Assembly: GCF_014648695.1 (NCBI RefSeq)
Contig: NZ_BMRP01000015.1
Span: 33,924 to 97,923, forward strand
Length of the DNA: 64,000 bases
DNA from: Streptomyces albospinus
GTDB lineage: Bacteria > Actinomycetota > Actinomycetes > Streptomycetales > Streptomycetaceae
Reading direction: 5' to 3'
Shown piece after piece: positions 50,856 through 59,263 of this stretch. Made by a program: the position numbers and the translations under genes. The notes below the pieces were generated by a model. It saw nothing but the letters and a program-made list of their open reading frames with translations, made no database searches and was not told where the DNA came from. Each line of letters starts with the position of its first letter. Position 1 is the first letter of the stretch.

Positions 50856-51611
50856 CTACCGCTGTCTTTCGGGCCGGCGGTCACAGGCCGCTTCGACGCC
50901 GTCGCCTCCGGTGGCCGATGTGCGGGCGCGCAGCTCGACGCAGCACCGGCCGGAGTGCGGGGCGAGGACGGCGTCGGTGGCGTCGCTGCCCAGGCCCTGG
51001 AGATAACCGGCCAGGAAGGCCTGGTTGATGTCGCAGACCACCTCGGGAGCCTTGGCGGCCAGCGGGTGGAACGGGCAGTTGCGCAGCAGAACCAGAGTGG
51101 GGGTGCTGCGTTCGGGCTCGAACCCGAACCCGTCGAGCGTCTCGATGGCGAGGCTGAGGCCGCGCTCGGCACCCAGCCGGCCGGGACGTGTCCGGAGGCG
51201 TTCGGCGGCACCTATGTTCCTGCCCCGTTCGCCGGCCACGCGCACCGCCGCGTCGTGCGCCGACTCACCGGGGGCCTCGCTGCGCACGGCCTCGGCGAGC
51301 AGGTCCGCCAGCAGTTGGAAGCGGCGTTCGGGGACGCTGACCTCGATCGCTTCGGCGGCGGGTTCGTAGAGCTTCGGGTGCCGGCCGACCTTGCGGATGC
51401 CGGACGGTGAGGCGTAGTGGGCCCGCAGCAGTCCGGCCGCCACGAGTTTGTCGAGGTGGAACGCCGCCAACTTGCGGGAGATGCCCACCCTGGCGGCCAC
51501 TTCCTCACGGGTGAGCGGGCGGTGTTCGCGCCGGATGACGTCGAACATGCGCCGCCGCAGCTCGTCGCCCAGGACGGCCAGCGCGGTCAGTGAAGCGTCG
51601 TCAAGTCCCAC
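50856..51611 (-). CDS. ArsR/SufR-like regulator with Cys cluster
   Basis: A 251-residue winged-helix regulator. The DNA-binding part is at residues 8-85 (LTREEVAARVGISRKLAAFHLDKL as blocks REEVAARV and SRKLAAFHLDKL). The C-terminus carries cysteines in NCPFHPLA...VVCDINQAF and GRCCVEL, closely spaced like the three cysteines that hold a [4Fe-4S] cluster in SufR-type regulators. The start is GTG 51611. It is divergent from a DUF2231 gene, and a 24-bp palindrome lies between them over a likely promoter. It probably represses until the cluster is lost or damaged. Confidence 0.8.
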   Translation of the reverse strand: MGLDDASLTALAVLGDELRRRMFDVIRREHRPLTREEVAARVGISRKLAAFHLDKLVAAGLLRAHYASPSGIRKVGRHPKLYEPAAEAIEVSVPERRFQLLADLLAEAVRSEAPGESAHDAAVRVAGERGRNIGAAERLRTRPGRLGAERGLSLAIETLDGFGFEPERSTPTLVLLRNCPFHPLAAKAPEVVCDINQAFLAGYLQGLGSDATDAVLAPHSGRCCVELRARTSATGGDGVEAACDRRPERQR

Positions 51612-51692
51612 ACAGGAACGGTATCGCACAGATGCGTGGGCGTAACTCCTTCCCAGGTGGGCGCGACAGGTTCCCTTGACCTGCTCGCGAAA

Positions 51693-51716
51693 TTTCACCA
51701 ACAATATTTGGTGAAA
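51693..51716. promoter_or_regulatory. Palindrome TTTCACCAA-N6-TTGGTGAAA
   Basis: A perfect 9-6-9 palindrome between the Fe-S-type regulator and the DUF2231 gene. A TTGACC box (51676-51681) precedes it at -35-like spacing, so the site overlaps the -10 region, as for a repressor. CCAA-N6-TTGG resembles the CAAC-N6-GTTG sites of SufR-type proteins. Confidence 0.75.
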
Positions 51717-51734
51717 CAGCTCAGGGAGGCCGCC

Positions 51735-52088
51735 ATGGCTGCGATGCTCGCCGACGGACAGCGACAGGCGAAGCGGCCGGTCAGCGCGCTGCTGACCGGC
51801 CCGTACGGGCACCCCTTCCACCCGATCCTGATCACGGTGCCGATCGGGGCATGGGCGGCGAGCCCGGTCTCCGACATCGCATCCCGCATCACCTCCCATC
51901 CCGGCTTCCTGGGCCCGGCGGCGATGTGGCCGATCGCGCTCGGCGTCGTCGGCGCCCTGGCAGCCGCGGCCGTCGGGTTCCTGGACCTGTGCGCCATCCC
52001 CGCCGCCACCCCGGCCTTCCGGACCGGCCTGCTGCACATGGCCCTGAATCTGGTCGTGACCGGCGCCTACGCCGGCAACTTCGCGTGA
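51735..52088 (+). CDS. DUF2231 membrane protein, probably truncated
   Basis: A 117-residue protein with the DUF2231 start GHPFHPILITVPIGAWAAS (about residues 24-42) and three membrane helices. It stops at TGA 52086-52088 right after AYAGNFA, where relatives continue with Trp. Reading through the stop gives VSGPVGAGMLALA, the usual next segment, before degenerating. A TGG to TGA change is likely. The ATG at 51735 has GGGAGG five bases upstream. It is divergent from the SufR-like regulator, under a palindrome. It may still make a three-helix protein. Confidence 0.75.
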   Translation: MAAMLADGQRQAKRPVSALLTGPYGHPFHPILITVPIGAWAASPVSDIASRITSHPGFLGPAAMWPIALGVVGALAAAAVGFLDLCAIPAATPAFRTGLLHMALNLVVTGAYAGNFA

Positions 52089-52231
52089 CGCCCTGCGCAG
52101 CACAGGGTCAGCGGCCCGGTGGGGGCCGGGATGCTCGCACTCGCCACCCGGCTGAACACGTTGACGACCTCGGCGCTGCCGGCCGAACCCGTGGCGCTCG
52201 GCTGGTGACGAGCACGGTCCGGGTGTCGGCC

Positions 52232-53437
52232 CTACAACACCCGATCGGCGCGCGGCAGGCGGCGAACCAGGTAGGCCACTGCCCAGCACGCCGGCAGTGC
52301 GAGGGCGGCGACGACGGCGAACTTGACGATTGCCGGGGCGTGCAGCCAGTGGAAGGCGTGCCCGAGCCCGACGAGCACCGGCGCGTGGAGGACATAGACC
52401 GCGAAGGCGTGACGGGAGAGGAACGCGGCGGTACGGCCCTGGCGGTGGAGGCGTTCGCGGAAGAGCACGGTCAGGCCCACGACGATGCCCACCGCGAACG
52501 TCGACTCCCACGCGGCGGCGACCAGTGACTGCCACGTCCCGTACCCGTTCGTCGTGCCCTCGTTCACCATGGCGGTGACGGGGACATAGACGAGGGTCGC
52601 GGCTGTCGCGGCGGCGAATCCCCCGTATCCCATGCGGCGGGAGAGGGACTGCGGCCAGCCGCGGCGGTAGGCGAGGACACCGACGGCGAAGAAACTCGCG
52701 TACTGCATCAGATAGCCGGGGGTCGGCAGTCCGAGGAACGGGACATAGCTGCCATTCGGCACGACGATGCGCCATGCGTAGGTGGCGAGGGCGAGGGCGG
52801 CGGTGAAGAGGACGACCGTACGGGGCCGCAGCGCGGTCGACGTGGACGTCGGCGCAGGCGTCGGCTGGTCGATGGGCTCGCCGGGCGTGACCGGGGAACG
52901 GCGGGAATGACGGCGGCGTACGAGGACGTGGATCAGGGCGAAGGCAAGGAGCACTTCGGCGAACCACAGCGGGCCCGGGTCCCAACTCGCAAGGTAGTAG
53001 AACCAGTACGGAAGGGCTTCACCGCGCGCGGCGAAGACGGACCGCAGATGGAGGTACCCGCCGAGGTCCGTGAGGGGGCGGATCAGCAGCAGGAAGGCGA
53101 GGAGTGGAATGCCGAGTCGCTTCAGACGGTCCCGGAGGAAGGGGCGCGGGCCCTTCCGGTCGTAGGACGCCGGTGTGAAGTATCCGGCGATCATGAAGAA
53201 GAAGCCCATGAAGAACGCCTGATTGAAGATGACGAAGACGTCCAGGAGCCGCCCGGAACCGTCCTTGGCGGGCTCGGTGTAGTACCAGACGGGGATGTTG
53301 CCGTAGGTGACGGCCGTGTGGTGCAGCACCACCAGAGCCGTCAGGGCGATGCGTAGGTTGTCGACGTAGTGCAGGCGTAAGCGCACAGGCCCCGCGCTGT
53401 CGGCGGGCGCCGTCGTGCGCCCGATGTCGTGTGTCAT
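52232..53437 (-). CDS. Membrane acyltransferase (acyltransferase-3 type)
   Basis: A 401-residue integral membrane acyltransferase of the acyltransferase-3/OatA-like family, with about ten helices. The start LRLHYVDNLRIALTALVVLHHTAVTY (blocks YVDNLRI and VVLHHTAV, residues 22-48) carries the conserved histidine, and FFMIAGYFTP follows. These enzymes move acyl groups to sugars, lipids or natural products at the membrane. The ATG at 53437 has GGGGG upstream. A TetR gene lies 28 bp upstream on the same strand and probably controls it. Confidence 0.85.
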   Translation of the reverse strand: MTHDIGRTTAPADSAGPVRLRLHYVDNLRIALTALVVLHHTAVTYGNIPVWYYTEPAKDGSGRLLDVFVIFNQAFFMGFFFMIAGYFTPASYDRKGPRPFLRDRLKRLGIPLLAFLLLIRPLTDLGGYLHLRSVFAARGEALPYWFYYLASWDPGPLWFAEVLLAFALIHVLVRRRHSRRSPVTPGEPIDQPTPAPTSTSTALRPRTVVLFTAALALATYAWRIVVPNGSYVPFLGLPTPGYLMQYASFFAVGVLAYRRGWPQSLSRRMGYGGFAAATAATLVYVPVTAMVNEGTTNGYGTWQSLVAAAWESTFAVGIVVGLTVLFRERLHRQGRTAAFLSRHAFAVYVLHAPVLVGLGHAFHWLHAPAIVKFAVVAALALPACWAVAYLVRRLPRADRVL

Positions 53438-53465
53438 CGAATTTCCCCCGTTCGATGAGTGTTCT

Positions 53466-54140
53466 TCAGGATTTGCCCCGGCTGTCCGCTCGGGTGGCGT
53501 GCCAGAAGAGATCGGTGAGTTCACGGGCGTGCGCCGTCAGGTCGTGGTCGGGATGTGTGACCCAGTACGCGAACATGTCGTCGATACCGGCCTGAAGGCT
53601 GACGGCCATGACGCGGGTGTCGAACGCCCGCAGTTCGCCCCGCTGTTGGCCCTCGCGGAAGACCTCTTCCACGTGGGTGTAGATCCGCTCGCTGGAGGCG
53701 ATGCCGTACCGAAGGTCGCCGTCATCGGTGCGGAAGTGGGTGAAGATCTCGCCGAGTGCGGCGAGTTGGGTCCGGTGGCCGGACATGTACTCGGCCACCG
53801 AACCGACATAGACGCGCAGCCAGGCGGCCGTTCCGGTCTGCCCCGCCAACCGGGACGCCACGAACGCGCCGAGCCCTTCGTAGACCTGCTCGACGGTCCG
53901 CTCGATCAACTCGCCCTTGCCGGCGAAGTGATACGAGATCACGCCCTTGCTGACCCCGGCCCGCTCGGCGATCTGAGCCATTGACGCCTTCGCGAACCCC
54001 CGTGCCGCGATGACGTCAATGGCAGCTTCGATGATCTGGGCCCGGCGCACCTTCTCGATGAGAGAGCGCTCCGAGTCCGGCGTCGCCTTCGCGCTCTCCC
54101 CCTTGCCGGACTGGCCACTTGGATCAATTTCTGACCGCAT
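53466..54140 (-). CDS. TetR-family regulator
   Basis: A 224-residue TetR-type regulator. The DNA-binding part is at residues 30-75 (FAKASMAQIAERAGVSKGVISYHF). The long ligand domain contains MAVSLQAGIDDMFAYWVTHPDHDLTA near the end. The ATG at 54140 begins a polar, Ser/Lys-rich N-terminus of about 25 residues. The gene is followed closely by a membrane acyltransferase gene on the same strand, so one operon under autorepression is likely. Repeated GGCCAGA half-sites lie at the start. Confidence 0.88.
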   Translation of the reverse strand: MRSEIDPSGQSGKGESAKATPDSERSLIEKVRRAQIIEAAIDVIAARGFAKASMAQIAERAGVSKGVISYHFAGKGELIERTVEQVYEGLGAFVASRLAGQTGTAAWLRVYVGSVAEYMSGHRTQLAALGEIFTHFRTDDGDLRYGIASSERIYTHVEEVFREGQQRGELRAFDTRVMAVSLQAGIDDMFAYWVTHPDHDLTAHARELTDLFWHATRADSRGKS

Positions 54141-54167
54141 GGCCAGAAATTTAGCCGATCGGCCAGA
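54141..54167. promoter_or_regulatory. GGCCAGA repeats and GCCGATCGGC palindrome
   Basis: GGCCAGA occurs at 54141 and 54161 in the same direction, with the perfect palindrome GCCGATCGGC (54154-54163) inside. It touches the TetR start codon, so it is a plausible auto-operator. The exact site borders are unclear. Confidence 0.4.
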
Positions 54168-54356
54168 CGATGTCGAGCGGATATCCGACGAGGGAGGGAC
54201 CTGGTCCCTGCGGCGCTGGTCTCGGCGGCGGTGCCGTGGGACACCCGGCTTCCTGGGCGCCGAAACGGCCCCGGCCGCCTGGCGGTTTGCCATCTCGCAG
54301 ATCGCGGATACCGAGCTCTGGGCCGCCGGGCTCCGGCGCACCGCTGGTCGCGGTTC

Positions 54357-55130
54357 TCAGGAGTCGGTGCGTCGTGGCGGCGGGAGAGGGCTGAGCGTCT
54401 CCCACAGCGGACGTGAACCGGACGCCCACTCCCCCAGCGCATGGCGATCGACCACATGGATCTTCTGGTCCCTGGCCCAGGGCCATGCGGTTTTCGTGAC
54501 GCGTCCGTTCGTGACCAGGACGACGACGTCCGCTCCGTGGATCTGCCGGGCCGTTCCGTTGAGGACCTGGAGGTCCGGGACGCCGACGGGCTTGCCGTTC
54601 AGGCCGTCCTTGCGGTGCTTGCACTGCACGACCCACCGCCGGCCCTGCGGGTCGGTGCCCAGCACATCGCACCCGTCGTCCCCGCGGCCGCCGGTCTTCT
54701 CGGCGGTGCAGCCGTCCCGGCGGAGCAGGTCGCGCACCGCGAACTCGAATGCGTCCCAGTGCAAGGCGTCGATCTGCTGGAGGCTGAAGCGCAGGGCCGC
54801 GGCCTTCACCCGCTCCCAGGCGGCTCGTTGCTGCCGCTGACGGAGCCAGAGCCCTCCGCCCACGCCGGCCGCGACGCCGAGGATCACGAGGAGCCACCAG
54901 TGGACGAGCAGCCACTGGACCAGGGCGGCAACGGCACCGACGGTGACCACAACACCGCCGAGCCATACGCCACTTGTGGTGGGCGGTTTCCTCCGCGGCC
55001 GTCGCGACGGCCGACGAGCGGGACGCCGCAGTTGCGAGACCGGCCGTCGCGCGGGCCTTCGGGCAGGGCGCCGGCGCTGCGTCACCGGACGCCGTGCGGG
55101 CCCGCGGGCGGTACGCCGGCGCTGCGTCAT
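54357..55130 (-). CDS. Membrane-tethered Mrr-like restriction endonuclease
   Basis: A 257-residue protein with three parts. Residues 1-48 are very basic and repetitive (RRPARRPARRP blocks). Residues 53-95 make two membrane helices (VWLGGVVVTVGAVAALVQW and LLVILGVAAGVGGGLWL). Residues 115-230 are an Mrr-type nuclease domain with DALHWDAFEFAVRDLL, then GDDGCDVLGTD and WVVQCKHRK, giving the D...QxK catalytic set. Mrr nucleases cut modified DNA; here the membrane anchor is notable. It is a lone gene with no methyltransferase nearby. The ATG at 55130 is the first start of the repeat segment and could be later. Confidence 0.83.
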   Translation of the reverse strand: MTQRRRTARGPARRPVTQRRRPARRPARRPVSQLRRPARRPSRRPRRKPPTTSGVWLGGVVVTVGAVAALVQWLLVHWWLLVILGVAAGVGGGLWLRQRQQRAAWERVKAAALRFSLQQIDALHWDAFEFAVRDLLRRDGCTAEKTGGRGDDGCDVLGTDPQGRRWVVQCKHRKDGLNGKPVGVPDLQVLNGTARQIHGADVVVLVTNGRVTKTAWPWARDQKIHVVDRHALGEWASGSRPLWETLSPLPPPRRTDS

Positions 55131-55248
55131 CGGCCACCCCCGGCCACCGGCCCGGAGATGCCGACGGCCGGCCGCCGCGGCGGGTGGGCGGGCATGCCCC
55201 TCACGTACTGCTCCCTCCCCTGGATTCCCCTTGGACGCCGTGCGGCGT

Positions 55249-55458
55249 TCAGTGGCCGGACTGCGCTACGCCGTGCACGAGTTGGGTCAGGAACTGCATG
55301 ATCCCCTGCCCCACCGGCGTCGGTGCGAGGAGGACGCCCAGCACCAGCACGGTGACCACGGTCACCTTCTCGTCGAACCGGCTTCTGGCTTCCGTGCGGC
55401 GTCGCAACCGCAAGATGACGATCACTATGAGCAGCACCACGATGTTGATCGTCAGCAA
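55249..55458 (-). CDS. Small two-helix membrane protein
   Basis: A 69-residue protein with two hydrophobic helices (TINIVVLLIVIVILRL and VTVVTVLVLGVLLAP) separated by a charged loop (RRRTEARSRFDEK). The start is TTG at 55458, chosen because AGGAGG lies nine bases upstream; a longer frame to 55563 has no support. It is similar in form to small membrane proteins of actinomycetes, with no known function. It lies downstream of the Mrr-like gene's start region on the same strand. Confidence 0.6.
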   Translation of the reverse strand: MLTINIVVLLIVIVILRLRRRTEARSRFDEKVTVVTVLVLGVLLAPTPVGQGIMQFLTQLVHGVAQSGH

Positions 55459-55814
55459 TCGCCCGAACCTCCTGATGGACCGCCGCTGTCCCGCCACGAC
55501 CGGGACGCCCCTGTCAGCCCTCCTGTGTAGTCCGAACCGGAGCGCGTGGTGACGCACTTGCAAATGGTTGGCGCAAATCGCTCTCTGGCCGGATTCCGTA
55601 GAGACATGCGCACGACACCAGGCAGGGCGGCGGCCATGCGGATTCAGGCGTTCGCCGCGGGTGCCTCTCCGGGATCACCATGCACAGTGGTGAACATCTG
55701 CCACCGGCGTCGCGGTCAACGCCGTTGCCGTGGTGGTGCGTTCAACGCCACGCCGCCGGAGCCGCTGATCCAGGTGAGCTGGTCCGCACCGCACGCCCGT
55801 AGCCGGGGCAGGCG
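55459..55814. other. Gene-poor spacer with ATTTGC direct repeat
   Basis: About 356 bp without a gene I can support. On the minus strand, ATTTGCGCCAACC-ATTTGC places a 13-bp direct repeat near 55560-55580, upstream of the small membrane gene, where a promoter should be. Nothing else stands out. Confidence 0.4.
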
Positions 55815-56306
55815 TCACTGCCGTTGGTACGCGGCGTCGACGAGGAGGCGGACGGCGGCAGGGGGGAGATCCAGGTGATGGGAGATCCAGGGTGCGTCAT
55901 GGCCGTGGTTGACCAGGATCCATGCCGTGTAGAGCCGGTTCAGGTCGGGGGCGTCGGGGGCCGGCAGCAGGGGGCGGATCTCTTCCATGGGGAAGCCTTC
56001 GAGGGCGTCCGCGCCGAACCATCCGTCGGGCCCCGCCTCCGGGAGCACGGGGTGGTGGACCTCCCTGGCCGGTGTGTGCCGGCTGCGCCATACGGCGGCG
56101 AAGAGGACCAGGGCCGCCAGCGCGCCGCCGAGGAGCCCGGCGCTGATGACCGGACGCAGGTCGGGCGGGGCGAGGCGCAGCACCGCCACCTCCGCGGCGC
56201 CCACGGCGATGACCATCAGCGTCGCGGCGATCTCGGGGCTCCAGCGGCGCGGTGCGGTACCTCTGCCCGGTACGCCGCGGCCCCGTACAGTCCGCATCGG
56301 AGACAT
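55815..56306 (-). CDS. Small membrane protein, unknown
   Basis: A 163-residue protein with a basic start, one or two helices (about residues 25-70: IAATLMVIAVGAAEVAVL and ISAGLLGGALAALVLFAAVW) and a soluble C-terminus (85-163) rich in Pro/Asp/Leu with LYTAWILVNHGHDAPWISHHLDLPPAAVRLLVDAAY. That tail resembles a helix-turn-helix of the Xre or sigma-4 kind (WISHHLDLPPAAVRLLV), which would make it a membrane-anchored DNA-binding protein, but this is a weak reading. The ATG at 56306 has GGGAGG upstream. It is divergent from the DUF4118 gene. Confidence 0.6.
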   Translation of the reverse strand: MSPMRTVRGRGVPGRGTAPRRWSPEIAATLMVIAVGAAEVAVLRLAPPDLRPVISAGLLGGALAALVLFAAVWRSRHTPAREVHHPVLPEAGPDGWFGADALEGFPMEEIRPLLPAPDAPDLNRLYTAWILVNHGHDAPWISHHLDLPPAAVRLLVDAAYQRQ

Positions 56307-56458
56307 GGGGACCTCCCTCCCCTCCATGGTGGACCGGCGGCGGCGAGGAGGCAGATTCTCGTCACCGGAGGACACCGGAACCGAAGCGCATCCCCCCTGC
56401 GTAACATTTGGAATATTTCGGGCGCATACCGTGGTAAGCAGAGGTGGGAGGTGCCCGA

Positions 56459-57211
56459 GTGACCGATTTTCCCCTTCGTGACCGCATCGCGGTGGGTGCT
56501 GCCGTGGTCGTTCCCCTGCTGATCGCGGGGGTGCTGGTGCCGTTCCGCGGCAGCTTGTCGAGCACCAGCATGGCGTTGATCTTCGTCGTGGCCGTGGTGG
56601 CGATCGCGGCCAACGGGAGCCGGGTGGCGGGTGCGGTGTCCGCACTGTCCGCGGCTGCATGGTTCGACTTCTTCCTCACCCCGCCGTACGAGAGCTTCAG
56701 CATCAGCCGCGCCGAGGACGTCTCGACCGCGATCCTGCTGATGCTGGTGGGGCTGGCGGTCTCGCAGCTGGCCGCCCGGGCCCGGCGGCTCCAGGTGGTC
56801 GTGGTCACCGACGCCGCGCAGCTGCGCCGGATCCACGAGACCACCGAAGTGGCGCAGGCGGCACCGTCGGCAGAGGCGGTGGTCGACCACGTCAAGCAGG
56901 AGCTGATCGAGCTGCTGGAGCTGCGGGCGTGCCGCTTCGAGTACGGGACGCTGCTGGGACACCCGCCGCGGCTGGAACAGGACGGCAGCGTGACCGCCGG
57001 CCGCAGGCGCTGGAACGTCGACGAGCACGGCTGGCCGCCGGAGGAGATCGAGCTGCGGGCGATCGGCAACGGCCGCTATCAGGGCAGGTTCATGCTCCGG
57101 CCCTCCCCCGATGCCCGGCCGTCACTCCAGGCCCGGCTCGTCGCGGTCACCCTCGCCGACCAGGCCGGCGCCGCGCTGGACACGGCCGGCCGCGGCACCC
57201 CCGAGCGGTGA
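56459..57211 (+). CDS. DUF4118 (KdpD-type sensor region) membrane protein
   Basis: A 250-residue protein with the DUF4118 membrane unit of KdpD-type sensors. Helices lie at residues 10-30, 38-75 and 93-110, with FDFFLTPPYESFSI as the family hallmark. A soluble C-terminus follows, with a coiled region (LQVVVVTDAAQLRRIHETTEVA) and a GAF-like remnant (ALDTAGRG). There is no histidine kinase domain. The GTG at 56459 has GGGAGG seven bases upstream. It could sense membrane or ionic stress and act on a partner not found here. Confidence 0.82.
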   Translation: MTDFPLRDRIAVGAAVVVPLLIAGVLVPFRGSLSSTSMALIFVVAVVAIAANGSRVAGAVSALSAAAWFDFFLTPPYESFSISRAEDVSTAILLMLVGLAVSQLAARARRLQVVVVTDAAQLRRIHETTEVAQAAPSAEAVVDHVKQELIELLELRACRFEYGTLLGHPPRLEQDGSVTAGRRRWNVDEHGWPPEEIELRAIGNGRYQGRFMLRPSPDARPSLQARLVAVTLADQAGAALDTAGRGTPER

Positions 57212-57298
57212 CGTGCGGGGCACTCGGGTGCGGCCTCGGGCCGCGTCCCTGGCTTGCGGCGCGCCCCCGCAACCGGTCGTGCCGCCTCGTCGGGCGGC

Positions 57299-59263
57299 TC
57301 ACCCGACTCCCCCGAGCTGTACGGCCTTGACCAGCAGGAGCAGCGCGGCGATCAGCAGATAGCCGCGGAGCAGGCCCATGCCGAGCTTCAGTGCGGGCGA
57401 CCAGACGACCGGTTCGAGGAGGGCGAGCGGCGGCATGCGCCAGCTCTCCCGTTCGGCGCGGGGGACCCGGTCGGCATCTGTTGCGGCGGGGGCGCGGCGC
57501 CCGCGGACGCCGCGCAGCCAGACGCCGGCGGCAAGGAGCCCGGCTGCCAGGACGACGCTGAGCCACAGGGCGACCCGGGCGGTGTCCAGGGACGGGAAGA
57601 GCGTGGTGGCGACCAGGATCCCGGAGAGCATGAGCAGCACCGCGATGATCACGGAAGCGAGGATGTTGAGCCAGCGCGGATTGGTCCACGGGCCCAGCAC
57701 CGCCCGGTCGTTGCACAACAGCAGCAGGAAGACGCTGGCGGACGGCAGCAGCAGTCCGGCCAGCGCCTGGACTCCCGTGGTGATCAGGCCCAGCGGAGCG
57801 CCGGGGATCAGCACCACGGCGGCGGCGACCAGGACCATGCCGGTGTAGCTGGTGTAGAACGCCTTGGCCTCGCCGAAGCTCCGGTGCAGGGAGTGGCGCA
57901 GGTTGAACACGTCACCGAAGGCGTAGCTGGTGGCCAGGGTGACCGCGGCGGCTCCGATGATCGAGGCGTCGAGCAGGACGATGGCGAACAGCGCCCCCAG
58001 GACGCGGCTGTGGTCGGCGAGCGCGGTGGCGATGCCGAGTGCGTCCGTGAAGTGGCCGGCCGCGCCGGTGCCGCGGACCGCGTAGTCGGCAACGATGACG
58101 ATCGCGACCGCGCCGCCGGCCACGACCAGGGAGCCCAGCACGGTGTCCGCCCGCTCGTGGCCGATGAAGCGCGGGGTGATCCGCTTGTCGATGATGTTGG
58201 ACTGCTGGAAGAACAGCTGCCAGGGGGCGACCGTGGTGCCCACGATCGCGATGATCAGCAGCACCGCGTTCGACGAGACGCCGCCCTGCACGCTGGGCAC
58301 GAACAGGTGGTACGCGGCGGATCCGTAGCGCGGATGGGACAGCAGGGCCAGCGGCACCAGCAGCAGGCCGGCGGCGATGAACGCGAGCATCGCCCGCTCC
58401 CAGCGGCGGAAGCTCCCGCCGGCGGTGATCGCCACCAGCAGGAGGGCGGCGACCGGTACGGCGATGTACTTGCTGATCCCGAAGTAGCTCAGGGCGAGCG
58501 AGACGCCGATGAACTCGGTGACGATGGTCAGGAAGTTGAGCACGAACAGATCCGCGACGCTGAACCAGCCCCAGAATCTGCCGAACCGCTCCAGGATCAG
58601 TCGGGCGTGCCCGACTCCGGTGACGGCGCCGAGCCGTACCACCATCTCCTGGTTGACGATCAGCACCGGAACGAGCAGCAGCAGCACCCACAGCAGGCTG
58701 TAGCCGTGGTTCTGGCCGGCCTGGGCGTAGGTGGAGACGCCCCCCGCGTCGTTGTCGCCGACCATGACGACCAGACCGGGGCCGACGATCGCCAGGAAGG
58801 TGAGCAGACGGCGCTTGAGGCTGCGGCCGGAGTCCGCCTCGTCGAGCCGGACCCGGCCCAGGGCGCCCTCGATGGCCTCCTCGTGAACCGCGTCCGGCAC
58901 GGCCGCGGGTCGGGGTCGCGACCCGCGGGGGCGTCCGGTCCGGGGCGGTCGGGCCGCGCCGTTGCCCGCACGGGCCGGTCGGCCGGGACGTGCGGCGGAG
59001 TCGGGGGCGGACGGGGGGCTCGGCGGCCGGTGGCGGGCCGGTGAGGTTTCCGGGGGGCCGGCGGGCTCGGCCGGCGGCCCCGCTCCGCGGCCGGGCGGCG
59101 GGGTCCCGGGCCTCTGCGGCTGCTGCTGCGGCGGGGGTGCCGACGCCGGTGGCTGCGGCTGCTGCGGCGGGGAAGCCGGTGCGGGCGCCCGCGGCTGCTC
59201 CGGCCGCGGGGGCTGCTCGGGCGTCCGCGGCGGCCGGTCGGGCGGCCGGCGCTCGTCGCTCAC
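57299..59263 (-). CDS. Nramp-like divalent metal transporter
   Basis: A 654-residue protein. The first 120 residues are a disordered Pro/Arg/Gln tail. Then come about eleven helices of the Nramp fold. The helix-1 metal motif is VGDNDAGGVSTYAQAG (about residues 170-185), where the usual is DPGN. The helix-6 block is VAPWQLFFQQS instead of the MPH motif, so the methionine that favours Mn/Fe is missing, as in Nramp-related magnesium carriers. It overlaps the next upstream gene by four bases (ATGA) and is made with it. Magnesium or another hard metal is the likely substrate. Confidence 0.85.
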   Translation of the reverse strand: MSDERRPPDRPPRTPEQPPRPEQPRAPAPASPPQQPQPPASAPPPQQQPQRPGTPPPGRGAGPPAEPAGPPETSPARHRPPSPPSAPDSAARPGRPARAGNGAARPPRTGRPRGSRPRPAAVPDAVHEEAIEGALGRVRLDEADSGRSLKRRLLTFLAIVGPGLVVMVGDNDAGGVSTYAQAGQNHGYSLLWVLLLLVPVLIVNQEMVVRLGAVTGVGHARLILERFGRFWGWFSVADLFVLNFLTIVTEFIGVSLALSYFGISKYIAVPVAALLLVAITAGGSFRRWERAMLAFIAAGLLLVPLALLSHPRYGSAAYHLFVPSVQGGVSSNAVLLIIAIVGTTVAPWQLFFQQSNIIDKRITPRFIGHERADTVLGSLVVAGGAVAIVIVADYAVRGTGAAGHFTDALGIATALADHSRVLGALFAIVLLDASIIGAAAVTLATSYAFGDVFNLRHSLHRSFGEAKAFYTSYTGMVLVAAAVVLIPGAPLGLITTGVQALAGLLLPSASVFLLLLCNDRAVLGPWTNPRWLNILASVIIAVLLMLSGILVATTLFPSLDTARVALWLSVVLAAGLLAAGVWLRGVRGRRAPAATDADRVPRAERESWRMPPLALLEPVVWSPALKLGMGLLRGYLLIAALLLLVKAVQLGGVG

